This document shows, in pieces, positions 7,833 to 16,055 of a stretch of 64,000 nt of DNA. This DNA comes from Candidatus Bathyarchaeota archaeon (GTDB taxonomy: Archaea; Thermoproteota; Bathyarchaeia; Bathyarchaeales; SOJC01), in the NCBI GenBank assembly GCA_029882535.1, contig JAOUKM010000001.1:22037-86036 (forward strand), in the 5' to 3' direction. Position 1 is the stretch's first letter. The number at the start of each line of letters is the position of its first letter. Made by a program: the position numbers and the translations under genes. The notes under the pieces were generated by a model, which worked only from the letters and a program-made list of their open reading frames with translations, had not been told where the DNA came from and made no database searches.

Positions 7833-9818
7833 CTAAACGATTTCTTTCACCGCTTCTATTATGCGTCTTTCGTCAGGTATAACATATTTTTCTAGCGGTG
7901 GACTGAAGGGAATCGGAGTGTCTGGTTCAGCAACTCGTTTTATCGGAGCGTCAAGATAGTCTATGGCTTCCTCAGCAACCACAGCGGCAATTTCCGCAGT
8001 CACTCCGGCTGTTTTGCAGTCTTCGCTTACGATGACTAAGCGTCCTGTTTTCTTCACCGAGTTGATTATGGCTTCTTTGTCTAGGGGAACAAGCGTCCGC
8101 GGGTCAACGACTTCAACACTTAGGCCATCTTTTTCAAGTGTTTTCGCCGCCTCCAAGGCTTTGTGAACCATGAACATAGTGGCAACTATTGTTACGTCTT
8201 TACCTTCCTTTTTGACGTCAGCAGCACGGAACGGAATCGTGTAGTCTTCTTCGGGTATCAAGCCTTCAATTGGATAGAGAAGCTTATGCTCGCAAAACAC
8301 TACGGGATTGTCGCTTCTTATTGCTGCTTTCAACAGTCCTTTCGCATCATAAGGCGTTGAAGGAACTGCAACAAATAGTCCAGGTACATGCATAAACCAC
8401 GCCTCAAGACTTTGAGAATGGTGGGCTGCAATGTTAACGCCTCCACCGAAAGGAGTTCTGACGACTAGAGGCACTTTTGCTTGTCCACCAAACATGTAGC
8501 GAATTTTGGCTGCTTGGTTAGCTATCTGATCCATGGCAAGAGTTGTTAAGTCGCCGAACATAATTTCTGCAACAGGCCGCATGCCAGTTATTGCAGCACC
8601 AACTGCAGCCCCTACGATGGCAGATTCACTGATTGGAGTATCTCTGACACGTTCGTCACCGAACTCTTTAGCCAACCCTTTAGTCACCTTGAAAGCGCCC
8701 TCCCAGTAGCGCCCTATATCTTCACCCAAGAGAAACACGTTTTTGTCTCGTCGCATCTCTTCCAACAGTGCCTCGCGAAGCGCATCTCTAAAAGTTATTT
8801 CTCGCATCTTCTCACCCTCCCTGCGCATAAACATCTTCCAGAGCCTCTCAGGAGTGGGATAGGAGCTATCCATGGCAAACTCGACGGCGGCCTCCACAGC
8901 ATCAGACACTTCCTTTTCTATCTGCATTGCCTCTGTATCTGAGATTTCTCCGTTTTCCAGAAGCCGCTTCTCAAGTCTACGAACTGGGTCTTTCCCAAGC
9001 CACTCTTCAACTTCCTCTTTTGGTCTGTAGGTTGCTGGGTCAAAGCGGGAATGCCCCTTGTGTCTGTATGTTTTGCATTCTATCAGCGTGGGGCCATCGC
9101 CGCTTCTTGCTCGTTTGACTGCCTCTTGTGCTGCTTCGTAAACAGCTAATACGTCGTTTCCATCTACCGAGACTCCGGGAATCCCATATGCAGCAGCTCT
9201 TTTCGCGATGTCTTTTATGAGCATGACCTGAGTTTGACGGGTTCCCATGGCATAGAGGTTGTTTTCGCATACGAATAGAACTGGAAGCTTCCAAACCGCT
9301 GCCAAGTTGACACCTTCGTGAAATGTTCCCTGGTTTGAAGCCCCATCGCCGAAGAAACAAGCTGTTACTTGGTCTGTGCCTCTTAGCTTTATGGAAAGCC
9401 CTGCGCCTGTGGCGATTGGGATTCCTCCGCCTACCACTGCAGTTGCGCCTAACATGCCTACACTGAAGTCTGCTATGTGCATAGAACCACCTTTCCCCTT
9501 GCAATATCCTGTTTTCTTGCCTAAAATTTCAGCCATCGTCTTGTCTAATCTTGCGCCTTTCGCTATGCAATGTCCGTGTCCTCGGTGGGTGCTTACGATG
9601 TAATCATTTTTTCGCAGGTTTGCACATACGCCTACGGCTACTGCCTCCTCTCCTGCATACAGGTGGATAGTGCCAGGTACAAGGTTCTGACCGTACAACT
9701 CGAAGACTTTTTCTTCAAAAAGCCTGATTTCCAACATTTTTCGGTACATTTCAATCATTTTGTCTTTGTCCAAAGCCAGATGTTCTCCTATACTCTGTTT
9801 CTTTAGAAAGACTGCCAT
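7833..9818 (-). CDS. fused E1 alpha-beta of a TPP-dependent 2-oxoacid/acetoin dehydrogenase
   Basis: A 661-residue thiamine-diphosphate enzyme that decarboxylates or cleaves its substrate and passes the acyl group to E2. Residues 1-335 are the E1-alpha half, with the TPP motif GDGASNQGTFHEG..ENN (157-187). Residues 338-661 are the complete E1-beta half (MREITFRDALREAL; LLGEDIG; RTPFGGGVNIAAHHSQS). In most complexes these are two genes. The alpha half (MYRKMLEIRLFEEKV, KGKGGSMHIAD, HKGHSRFDPATYRP) resembles acetoin-dehydrogenase and PDH alpha subunits. The junction keeps an internal Shine-Dalgarno and ATG (see 8805-8821). Confidence 0.9.
   Translation of the reverse strand: MAVFLKKQSIGEHLALDKDKMIEMYRKMLEIRLFEEKVFELYGQNLVPGTIHLYAGEEAVAVGVCANLRKNDYIVSTHRGHGHCIAKGARLDKTMAEILGKKTGYCKGKGGSMHIADFSVGMLGATAVVGGGIPIATGAGLSIKLRGTDQVTACFFGDGASNQGTFHEGVNLAAVWKLPVLFVCENNLYAMGTRQTQVMLIKDIAKRAAAYGIPGVSVDGNDVLAVYEAAQEAVKRARSGDGPTLIECKTYRHKGHSRFDPATYRPKEEVEEWLGKDPVRRLEKRLLENGEISDTEAMQIEKEVSDAVEAAVEFAMDSSYPTPERLWKMFMRREGEKMREITFRDALREALLEEMRRDKNVFLLGEDIGRYWEGAFKVTKGLAKEFGDERVRDTPISESAIVGAAVGAAITGMRPVAEIMFGDLTTLAMDQIANQAAKIRYMFGGQAKVPLVVRTPFGGGVNIAAHHSQSLEAWFMHVPGLFVAVPSTPYDAKGLLKAAIRSDNPVVFCEHKLLYPIEGLIPEEDYTIPFRAADVKKEGKDVTIVATMFMVHKALEAAKTLEKDGLSVEVVDPRTLVPLDKEAIINSVKKTGRLVIVSEDCKTAGVTAEIAAVVAEEAIDYLDAPIKRVAEPDTPIPFSPPLEKYVIPDERRIIEAVKEIV
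8805..8821 (-). promoter_or_regulatory. internal Shine-Dalgarno and in-frame ATG at the E1 alpha-beta junction
   Basis: On the minus strand GGGAGGGTGAG (8821-8811) is followed, 7 bases after its GGAGGG core, by ATG (8807-8805). That ATG is codon 338 of the fused E1 and is exactly where a free E1-beta (324 residues, the usual length) would start. The fused frame reads straight through it. It may be a leftover of two overlapping genes or may still yield separate beta subunit. Confidence 0.6.
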
Positions 9819-9861
9819 CTCACATATAAAAACTCTAAAGAAAGGGAAACGGTTAGTGCGG

Positions 9862-10293
9862 CTAGTATGAACGGTGTTGGGGTCTTACAAGTTCCTCCAG
9901 TATTCTCAGCATGTTAGGAACCTGCGTTACTATGTCGGTGAATGTGAGTATTCCAACAAGTTTGTCGTTGTTCATAACAAGAAGCCTCTTAATTCTTTTC
10001 CTCGCCATAATCTTCGCCCCTTCATCGACGCTGGCAGTATCGCGAATGGTTATCACAGGGCTTGTCATAACTTCTCTCGCACGCAAAGCTTCTGGCGCTA
10101 AACACGGCTCCACTATTCTTCGAAGAATGTCACGTTCAGTTATAATGCCTACCGGGCGGTTACTCTGCACCACTACAATAGAGCCTATGTCGAACTTGTT
10201 CATCGTAGCAACGACTTCTTTGACAAGTGTGTCAGGTCTAATTACTTTTACGTCTTTTGACATAACGTCTCTGACAAGAACTATTCCTGCCAT
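9862..10293 (-). CDS. paired CBS-domain protein
   Basis: A 143-residue protein made only of two CBS domains (about 8-62 and 73-128), a Bateman module that binds adenine nucleotides or S-adenosylmethionine. The repeats are visible as KVIRPDTLVKEVVATM..RPVGIITERDILRRIV and VITIRDTASVDEGAKIM..KLVGILTFTDIV. It lies 43 bases upstream of the E1 gene on the same strand and could sense energy state for the operon; that link is inference. Confidence 0.88.
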   Translation of the reverse strand: MAGIVLVRDVMSKDVKVIRPDTLVKEVVATMNKFDIGSIVVVQSNRPVGIITERDILRRIVEPCLAPEALRAREVMTSPVITIRDTASVDEGAKIMARKRIKRLLVMNNDKLVGILTFTDIVTQVPNMLRILEELVRPQHRSY

Positions 10294-10366
10294 TCATATT
10301 CCTCTCCAAACACCCCATTCAACAATAACTTCGCGTATGTTTCTTAAGTGTTTTTACACAGATTAG

Positions 10367-11365
10367 TTAAGGTTCGTCTTCGTCCGCCAAGTGGTATATT
10401 TGATACTCCATCAATTCTTCTGCCGTTATGGAGCCAAACTCATCTTGTATTATCATGATGGCTGCTTGAGGCGGTATAATTCCCCTTTCTGTAACTATAA
10501 GGTCTATGTACTCTGGAGGAGTTATGTCAAATGAAGGATTCCGCACCGTGACATTCGGTATTCTCTTTAGTGCTTTTTCCGATAGGATTTCTGAAGAACC
10601 ACGTTCTTCTATTTTCACAAGCTGCCCTAACATGGTCTCTGGGCTGAACTTGTAGGTTTCTGCAGCTACGAAGAATAGAACTCTTGACTCGTGTGCAGCC
10701 AAAGCCACCATCGAAGTTCCTATTTTATTTACAACAGCGCCATTAGCAGCTACGGCGTCGGCTCCAACAATCGCCTTATCCATCTTTGCCATAAAAAAGC
10801 GGGTAGCTCCATCAACAATTAATGAAGTAGGTATTCCAACATTGCTTAATGCCTTAGCGGTTATTCTGCCCTGAAAGCGCGGTCTCGTTTCACATACAAA
10901 CACTTTGAAGCGCTTACCCTGATTAAAAGCCGTTTTAAGCACAGCTGTGACTGCAGCGCTATTGCAATGGGTCATGATAAAATCGCCATCTTCTATTCGC
11001 CTAGCACCAATTTCACCAATATGTTTTACGGCATTTTCAGAGTTTTGAATAAATTCTGTCGCAGTTTTAACAACAAGAGATCGCAAGTCTTCCAATTTCA
11101 CGTTTCTTTTTTGAGCTTCTCTAACTCTAAACATTATGTAGCGTATGCTGTTTGGCAATGACACGGCTGTCGGCCGAGTGCTTAGAAGAAGCTTCGCTGA
11201 GGTCTCAAGCTCCTTAACCAAAGTTGAAGATTTCCTAGCCTTCGACTGCTGAGCAGTTATAAGAAGCGCTTCAGCAGCAGATCTAGCGATTTTCCCTGCG
11301 CCACGTATTTTCATTCTTTTTATGTCCTGGGCAATTTCTTTGACTTTCTCGTTAACTTTCGTCAT
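10367..11365 (-). CDS. ribose-1,5-bisphosphate isomerase (eIF2B-like family)
   Basis: A 332-residue member of the eIF2B/MTNA superfamily that matches archaeal ribose-1,5-bisphosphate isomerase. That enzyme makes ribulose 1,5-bisphosphate in the AMP phosphorylase-RuBisCO III nucleoside salvage pathway. Family landmarks are RGAGKIARSAAEAL near the N-terminus, MTHCNSAAVTAVLKTA, CETRPRFQGRITAKAL, VGADAVAANGAVVNKIGT, AAETYKFSPETMLGQLV and DITPPEYIDLIVTERGIIPP. The full-length AETYKFxPETMLGQ signature favours the isomerase over an eIF2B regulatory subunit. AMP phosphorylase and RuBisCO are not in the window. Confidence 0.82.
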   Translation of the reverse strand: MTKVNEKVKEIAQDIKRMKIRGAGKIARSAAEALLITAQQSKARKSSTLVKELETSAKLLLSTRPTAVSLPNSIRYIMFRVREAQKRNVKLEDLRSLVVKTATEFIQNSENAVKHIGEIGARRIEDGDFIMTHCNSAAVTAVLKTAFNQGKRFKVFVCETRPRFQGRITAKALSNVGIPTSLIVDGATRFFMAKMDKAIVGADAVAANGAVVNKIGTSMVALAAHESRVLFFVAAETYKFSPETMLGQLVKIEERGSSEILSEKALKRIPNVTVRNPSFDITPPEYIDLIVTERGIIPPQAAIMIIQDEFGSITAEELMEYQIYHLADEDEP

Positions 11366-11567
11366 CGCTTTCTTCTCAAACTATCTTGATAAGCTTTAGA
11401 AAAAAGCTTTACTACGTTGTCCGTTGGCATCTCTTGGCGGATTTAACGTTATATTTGCTAATTAGCGCCATGTCTCTTCAAGACAAAAGTTGGAAAAACG
11501 GCGCAATGAAGTTTTTTCGCCGAAAAACCCCAAAAACGCGGTTGTACATATTAATTTCATGCGTAAG

Positions 11568-11575
11568 ATTTATAA
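11568..11575 (+). promoter_or_regulatory. TATA-like box for the small membrane protein gene
   Basis: ATTTATAA, 39-46 bases upstream of the ATG at 11614, in an otherwise AT-rich divergent spacer. Confidence 0.4.
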
Positions 11576-11613
11576 TGTGTTAGTAATGATAACTAGACTT
11601 TTGTGGGTTTAAA

Positions 11614-12024
11614 ATGGAAATGGAAGAGATAGCAAAATGGGCGTACATCATCTTCCTTGTCATAGCAATCGTAGCGGGACTAGCAATCGGCTACATGGCC
11701 TTTGCTGCACATGAAACAGGGGGCTTTAGCGACCCTGATGTTGAAAACACCAATGGCTATGTCATTCTAATCATGTTAATCCTAGGAATCATTATCGGAC
11801 TCACAAGCATTACCACTAAAGAGGTCACTCCGTTCCTTATAGCAACAATTGCTCTGATGGTCGCTGGTGCTGGAGGAGTCTGGGATCCACTGCTAAAAAT
11901 TGAGGCACTACAAGTGGTCTATTATATCGCCGCAGCAATCACCAGCTATATCGCAGCGTTCGCAGCTCCAGCCGCTGTCATAATCGCAGTTAAAGCCGTC
12001 CTAGCTATGGCGAAAGAAAAATAG
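11614..12024 (+). CDS. small four-helix integral membrane protein, unknown function
   Basis: 136 residues, nearly all hydrophobic, with four predicted membrane segments at about 9-31, 48-66, 72-92 and 100-131. Only short polar joints occur (AAHETGGFSDPDVENTNG between helices 1 and 2). Charged residues cluster at the termini (MEMEEIAKW; MAKEK). I do not recognise a family. It is a single-gene unit with its own promoter and a T-rich terminator. Confidence 0.65.
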   Translation: MEMEEIAKWAYIIFLVIAIVAGLAIGYMAFAAHETGGFSDPDVENTNGYVILIMLILGIIIGLTSITTKEVTPFLIATIALMVAGAGGVWDPLLKIEALQVVYYIAAAITSYIAAFAAPAAVIIAVKAVLAMAKEK

Positions 12025-12040
12025 CACACCATTTCCCCAA

Positions 12041-12060
12041 TTTTTCTTTCTTTTTATTTT
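12041..12060 (+). terminator. T-rich archaeal terminator
   Basis: TTTTTCTTTCTTTTTATTTT starts 17 bases after the stop of the small membrane protein gene. Runs of T without a hairpin are the usual archaeal termination signal. Confidence 0.5.
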
Positions 12061-12117
12061 AAGCCATTCACTAGATAACAATAGAACAGCTATTGCCACT
12101 TTCGAATCTAGAAAACA

Positions 12118-12125
12118 TTATAATA
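12118..12125 (+). promoter_or_regulatory. TATA-like box for the toroid protein gene
   Basis: TTATAATA lies 33-40 bases upstream of the ATG at 12158. Confidence 0.4.
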
Positions 12126-12157
12126 AAGTCGAAGCTATTTTCAAAATGTGATCTTTC

Positions 12158-12988
12158 ATGGAAAACGTATTAAACGAGTTGAAAGTCAACCCGCTTAATT
12201 ATGTTGCACATCTAGAATCACCAATCGGCGTTTACCTTAGAAGAGACACATTCAAAAAAGAAACTAAAGCTGACGTAGACTTGAAGAAAAACTTGTATAA
12301 GAAAACGGTTGCCAGTCAGTCAACAGATGGAAGCTGGACCCAGCTATTTGTCACCACTGCTAACAGTCTTTGGAAGCTTGCTCTCCTAGGCTACGATGCA
12401 AAAGATAAAAGCGTTAGGAAGGGGCTAGAGTGGCTTCTGTCAATTCAGAGACACCAGTATAGAGGCTATCCAGGTTTTTTTCTCTCAAACAACAGAAAAG
12501 ACGCGAGCGTGATGCGTTCGACATCTTATGGAGAGTTTGGCCCAGGCTGCACAGTTTTTTACCAAACAACCTATGCAGTTCATTTGTTCCATATTTTCGG
12601 TTTTGATAACAACAGGAAAGTTCAAACAACTGTAAAATCTTATCTTAAGTTTTGGAGGCCAGACTGGTGTGGTTCATGGTGCACAATCAACGTGTTACGC
12701 ATATTAATTGAACATCCGTTGAGCAAAGAATCCAACAAGGTTGAGAGTGGAGTGAAATATTTGGCGAAGCGACAGACCAAGAGAGGAGCGTGGAAAGGTT
12801 TTCCTTTCTACCACACGTTTCATGCTTTATCCAGAGCGCACCATGCTTTAGCAAAGAAACAGTTTGAAAAGGCGTTTCCTTTAGTTGTTAGGAGACAGAA
12901 TAAAGATGGAAGTTGGGGTAGAAAAGAACAAGAGACTGAAACGTTTTTAGTTTTAGATGCTTTGAAAAACTCTGGTTGCATTAAATAG
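12158..12988 (+). CDS. prenyltransferase/squalene-cyclase repeat (alpha-alpha toroid) protein
   Basis: A 276-residue protein built of QW-like repeats found in terpene cyclases and related toroids: QSTDGSWTQLF (about 54), LEWLLSIQ, and RRQNKDGSWGRK near the C-terminus. At 276 residues it is about half a true cyclase and shows no DxDD or DCTAE-type catalytic motif, so it is more likely a binding or processing protein sharing the fold. Single gene with no clear operon partner. Confidence 0.6.
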   Translation: MENVLNELKVNPLNYVAHLESPIGVYLRRDTFKKETKADVDLKKNLYKKTVASQSTDGSWTQLFVTTANSLWKLALLGYDAKDKSVRKGLEWLLSIQRHQYRGYPGFFLSNNRKDASVMRSTSYGEFGPGCTVFYQTTYAVHLFHIFGFDNNRKVQTTVKSYLKFWRPDWCGSWCTINVLRILIEHPLSKESNKVESGVKYLAKRQTKRGAWKGFPFYHTFHALSRAHHALAKKQFEKAFPLVVRRQNKDGSWGRKEQETETFLVLDALKNSGCIK

Positions 12989-13047
12989 AAACATGACTAT
13001 AATTATAGCTGCAAAAAATATGCTCTCCTCAATAATATTACAGAAAA

Positions 13048-13614
13048 TCAGACGATGCTTTCTCCTTCAAGCTCACGCAAGCGTTTTTTATGTTCCGCCT
13101 GCATCCTGTTCCAACTACACACCAACATCACCTCTCCAAAGTTAGCATAATATCGTTTTTGGTCATATACACCCCCAACTACTCCATCGACGTACCATTC
13201 GCCGCCCAAACTGATTCTGCCACTTTCAACGCCGCGAGAAAACCTTAACACGAGAGCGTCACTTCTCTGCCGTCTTGTTGCTGGATGATAAAAATCCACA
13301 ATCTTTTCGCCAATTTGAACACCGCCCTCAAAGACGGGAACAGTTTCGAAGCTGCCAGGTTTTGGCGTCTTGATTCTATAAGAGGTTTCGTGGCGGCATT
13401 CAATGCAGTGGAAACGGATAATCTTGTATTTCTTGTCGTGGCGAAGCTCAAAATTTTCGCTATGGCAGTTTGGACAGCCAGTTGCGGCGATAGTTTGGAG
13501 AGCAGTGTTATTTGCGCTAGCCCACTTCAAGTATTGAGTTTCAGGTGAAAATTTGTTTTCTAAATCTTTGAAGGCAAACCACCTATATTTTCGCGGTCGT
13601 CCACGTCGTGTCAT
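13048..13614 (-). CDS. zinc-ribbon protein with an N-terminal AT-hook-like segment
   Basis: 188 residues. The N-terminus MTRRGRPRKYRWF contains the RGRP core of AT-hook minor-groove binders. A zinc ribbon follows (CPNCHSENFELRH..FHCIECRHE, about 47-80). The C-terminal half is basic and has no family I can name. The combination suggests binding to DNA or RNA, which is inference. It is convergent with the toroid protein gene, with about 60 bases between the stops. Confidence 0.55.
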   Translation of the reverse strand: MTRRGRPRKYRWFAFKDLENKFSPETQYLKWASANNTALQTIAATGCPNCHSENFELRHDKKYKIIRFHCIECRHETSYRIKTPKPGSFETVPVFEGGVQIGEKIVDFYHPATRRQRSDALVLRFSRGVESGRISLGGEWYVDGVVGGVYDQKRYYANFGEVMLVCSWNRMQAEHKKRLRELEGESIV

Positions 13615-13860
13615 GCTTCTTCAAGATACAATTGGGTGTTGTTGCTTTTCTTACTTTCCCCAAAACACATAGTGATTAGTGTAGAGGCGAGATCCACACA
13701 CAGGTTTGTTGGCAAAAACCTGCTTAAAATATACTTACGAGAGCTCAAACCTCTTCTAGACTGGCACACATCTTGTTTAAGAAAACATCAAATACGACTT
13801 TATTTAATCTCTGAGCAACATAATCGAGGATGAAGAAAGATTTGGTATTCTTGACGAAGG

Positions 13861-13868
13861 AAAAGGAG
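13861..13868 (+). promoter_or_regulatory. ribosome binding site fixing a TTG start
   Basis: AAAAGGAG ends 5 bases before TTG at 13874, supporting TTG as the start of the CoA-transferase alpha subunit. Confidence 0.55.
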
Positions 13869-13873
13869 AATTA

Positions 13874-14854
13874 TTGGCGTGGCGCGACCCAGATGAGCAT
13901 CGAAGATGGGTCTTAGAAAACAAGTCCAGAAGCCTTGAAGACAAGCAGACGAATTTGAAAGAGGCGATTGCTAAGTTTTTGCATAATGGAGATTACATAG
14001 CTATGGGTGGATTTGGTCACATTAGAGTTTCTATGGCCGCTATCTATGAAATTATAAGGCAAAGGAAACGTAATCTTGTAATGGCTGGGAAGACTGGCGT
14101 TCACGACTTTGACACACTCGTGGCATCAGGTTGCGTAAGCAAGGCGGAGGTAGCCTACTGCTTCGGACACGAGCTTCGAGGCTTGTCGCCAGCATCTAGA
14201 AGAGCAGTTGAGAACGGAAGGGTAAAAGTTGTAGCTGAAATTTCAAACGCCGGCTTCCAGTGGCGCTTCAAAGCGGCAGCTATGGGTCTTCCATCTATTC
14301 CAACACGCGTGATGCTGGGCACCGACACCTTTAGACACAGTTCTGCGAAGATTATGAAAGACCCATTCAGTGGAAAACCTATATGCTTTCTCCCAGCATG
14401 CTATCCAGATGTAGTCTTTGTACATGTACATCGATGCGATAAGTATGGAAACTCTCAAATTGATGGCATAGTTGTCGAGGATTTTGAGCTTGCCAGAGCC
14501 GCACGTAGGCTAATCATAACAACTGAAGAAGTCATAGATGAAGAGAAAATCAGAAAAGAACCTTGGAAAACAGTGATTCCTTTCTATTTGGTTGACGCTG
14601 TTGTCGAGGTGCCTTATGGATCTCATCCCGGCAACATGCCATACCTTTACTACTCGGATGAGGAGCACATGGCGGAGTGGCTTAAGCTTTCAAAAACAGA
14701 TGAGGGAGTAAAACAGTATTTCGAAAAATACGTATACGGAGTTGAATCCTTCGAGGAGTATCTACATTTGATTGGTGGAGACCAAAAGCTTAGGTATCTT
14801 AGACAAGTTGAGCAACTTAAAGTGCCTGTGAAAGCACCTTGGAAGGAAGGCTGA
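13874..14854 (+). CDS. CoA-transferase subunit A (glutaconate CoA-transferase-like)
   Basis: 326 residues, alpha subunit of a class I CoA-transferase of the GctA type, which moves CoA between carboxylic acids. Landmarks are GGFGHIRVSMAAIYEIIRQ near residue 45, CFGHELRGLSP, MLGTDTF, and VHVHRCDKYGNSQIDG. The N-terminal extension WRDPDEHRRWV is typical of this subgroup. A well-spaced ribosome site supports the TTG start. The beta subunit starts 6 bases after its stop. Confidence 0.87.
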   Translation: MAWRDPDEHRRWVLENKSRSLEDKQTNLKEAIAKFLHNGDYIAMGGFGHIRVSMAAIYEIIRQRKRNLVMAGKTGVHDFDTLVASGCVSKAEVAYCFGHELRGLSPASRRAVENGRVKVVAEISNAGFQWRFKAAAMGLPSIPTRVMLGTDTFRHSSAKIMKDPFSGKPICFLPACYPDVVFVHVHRCDKYGNSQIDGIVVEDFELARAARRLIITTEEVIDEEKIRKEPWKTVIPFYLVDAVVEVPYGSHPGNMPYLYYSDEEHMAEWLKLSKTDEGVKQYFEKYVYGVESFEEYLHLIGGDQKLRYLRQVEQLKVPVKAPWKEG

Positions 14855-14860
14855 AACATT

Positions 14861-15640
14861 ATGGAAATGAAGGTTGAGTATTCAACTATCGAGCTTATGG
14901 CTTGTGCAGCTTCCAAAATCCTTGATGATAAAAAATCAATCCTTGTTGGAACAGGACTTCCAATTATAGCTGCTGCTTTGGCTCAGAAAACCCATGCGCC
15001 TAATCTGCTCATAGTTTTTGAGGCTGGAGGAATGGGACCGCAAATACCGATGCTTCCTATATCCGTAGGGGATTCACGTACGTTTTATAGGGCGCTCATG
15101 GCCAGCAGCATGGATTACGTAATGTCTACCGCCCAGTTGGGCTACGTAGACTACAGTTTTCTAGGAGCTGCTCAAATAGACATGTACGGAAACATTAACA
15201 CCACCGTAATAGGCTCACATGAAAAACCGAAAGTACGGTTGCCTGGAAGTGGCGGTGCAAATGATGCAGGTTCTCTTTGTTGGCGAACAATCATCCTCAT
15301 GCAACAAAACAAACGAAAATTTGTGGAGAAAGTAGACTTTCTAACCACCCCTGGATATTTAAGCGGCGTTGGCGCTAGGGAGAAGGCTGGACTTCCAGCC
15401 GATACAGGTCCGTATCGTGTGATTACTCAGCTGGGGATCATGGGATTTGATGAGAAAACAAAGCGAATGACTCTGCTTTCGGTACATCCTGGAGTGACAG
15501 CTGACCAAGTTAAGGCTAGTACAGAGTTTAAACTAATCGTGTCTGACAATGTGACTGTAACAAAGCCGCCGACTGAGAAAGAATTGGAAATACTAAGAAC
15601 GGAAATTGACCCTGCTGGGATGGTGTTAGGGCGAAGGTAA
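14861..15640 (+). CDS. CoA-transferase subunit B (glutaconate CoA-transferase-like)
   Basis: 259 residues, beta subunit partner of the preceding gene. It carries the probable catalytic glutamate in VFEAGGMGP (about residue 59), AAQIDMYGNINTT, and the PGSGGANDAGS loop that binds CoA. No other acyl-CoA gene lies nearby, so the natural acid is unknown; archaeal GctAB homologues are often found with acyl-CoA dehydrogenases or oxidoreductases elsewhere. Confidence 0.87.
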   Translation: MEMKVEYSTIELMACAASKILDDKKSILVGTGLPIIAAALAQKTHAPNLLIVFEAGGMGPQIPMLPISVGDSRTFYRALMASSMDYVMSTAQLGYVDYSFLGAAQIDMYGNINTTVIGSHEKPKVRLPGSGGANDAGSLCWRTIILMQQNKRKFVEKVDFLTTPGYLSGVGAREKAGLPADTGPYRVITQLGIMGFDEKTKRMTLLSVHPGVTADQVKASTEFKLIVSDNVTVTKPPTEKELEILRTEIDPAGMVLGRR

Positions 15641-15790
15641 TCTTCCTTCTACTTTTACCTATGTTTCCGTCACACTTTTTGCGTTGCATGCTGAACTCGC
15701 TAGTCTTCTTTTCCAAGTTTAGAACAACTTTCGCGCGTGCGCGATATGAATGACCTCAAAATTTTCTAAAAGCGCAAATGAAGTTAAAAG

Positions 15791-15900
15791 TCTGGGGCGG
15801 GATTTGAACCCTCTCCTCAGTGGAGACATCACCTGCAAACCCACATTTTTCTATGGAAAAACGTGCGTATTGACCGTAAGTTTAATGCTGCTCTGCCATA
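15791..15900 (-). ncRNA. tRNA-like element copy A (T-arm-like 3' end), unresolved
   Basis: Read on the minus strand, the element ends in a T-arm-like segment, GAGGG-TTCAAAT-CCCGC (one A-G mismatch), with a TCTCC/GGAGA hairpin before it resembling a class II variable arm. The 5' part (GGCAGAGC then CATTAAA) recalls a D arm but I cannot fold a full cloverleaf. A weak acceptor pairing (TTGAGGT with GCCCCAG) has one mismatch and two G-T pairs. It aligns over about 65 bases with copy B at 16056-16150. It could be a tRNA pseudogene, a tRNA with unusual introns, or a separate small RNA. Confidence 0.35.
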
Positions 15901-15928
15901 ACCTCAATATGATGTGAATTGATTGGGT

Positions 15929-16009
15929 ATGGGGAAAAGCTCTAAGAAAAAGCCAGTGACTAAGAAAGAAAGAAAAGAGAAAAGGAAAAAGCGCAAAGAG
16001 AAACGTTGA
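15929..16009 (+). CDS. 26-residue lysine/arginine-rich small protein
   Basis: An ATG frame of 26 codons encodes an extremely basic peptide (MGKSSKKKPVTKKERKEKRK followed by KRKEKR) with no hydrophobic core. It could bind nucleic acid. It lies between the two tRNA-like elements. No strong Shine-Dalgarno is seen (GATTGGGT just upstream). A-rich sequence can produce such a frame by chance, so it is tentative. Confidence 0.35.
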   Translation: MGKSSKKKPVTKKERKEKRKKRKEKR

Positions 16010-16055
16010 GACTACTCATACTTCCATGTGCGCGTAGGGAAAAATTATGTGGATG

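Noticed and set aside
13699..13720. 7-bp inverted repeat CAGGTTT/AAACCTG upstream of the CoA-transferase genes
   Set aside because: Short arms in AT-rich DNA can occur by chance and nothing else supports a regulatory role.
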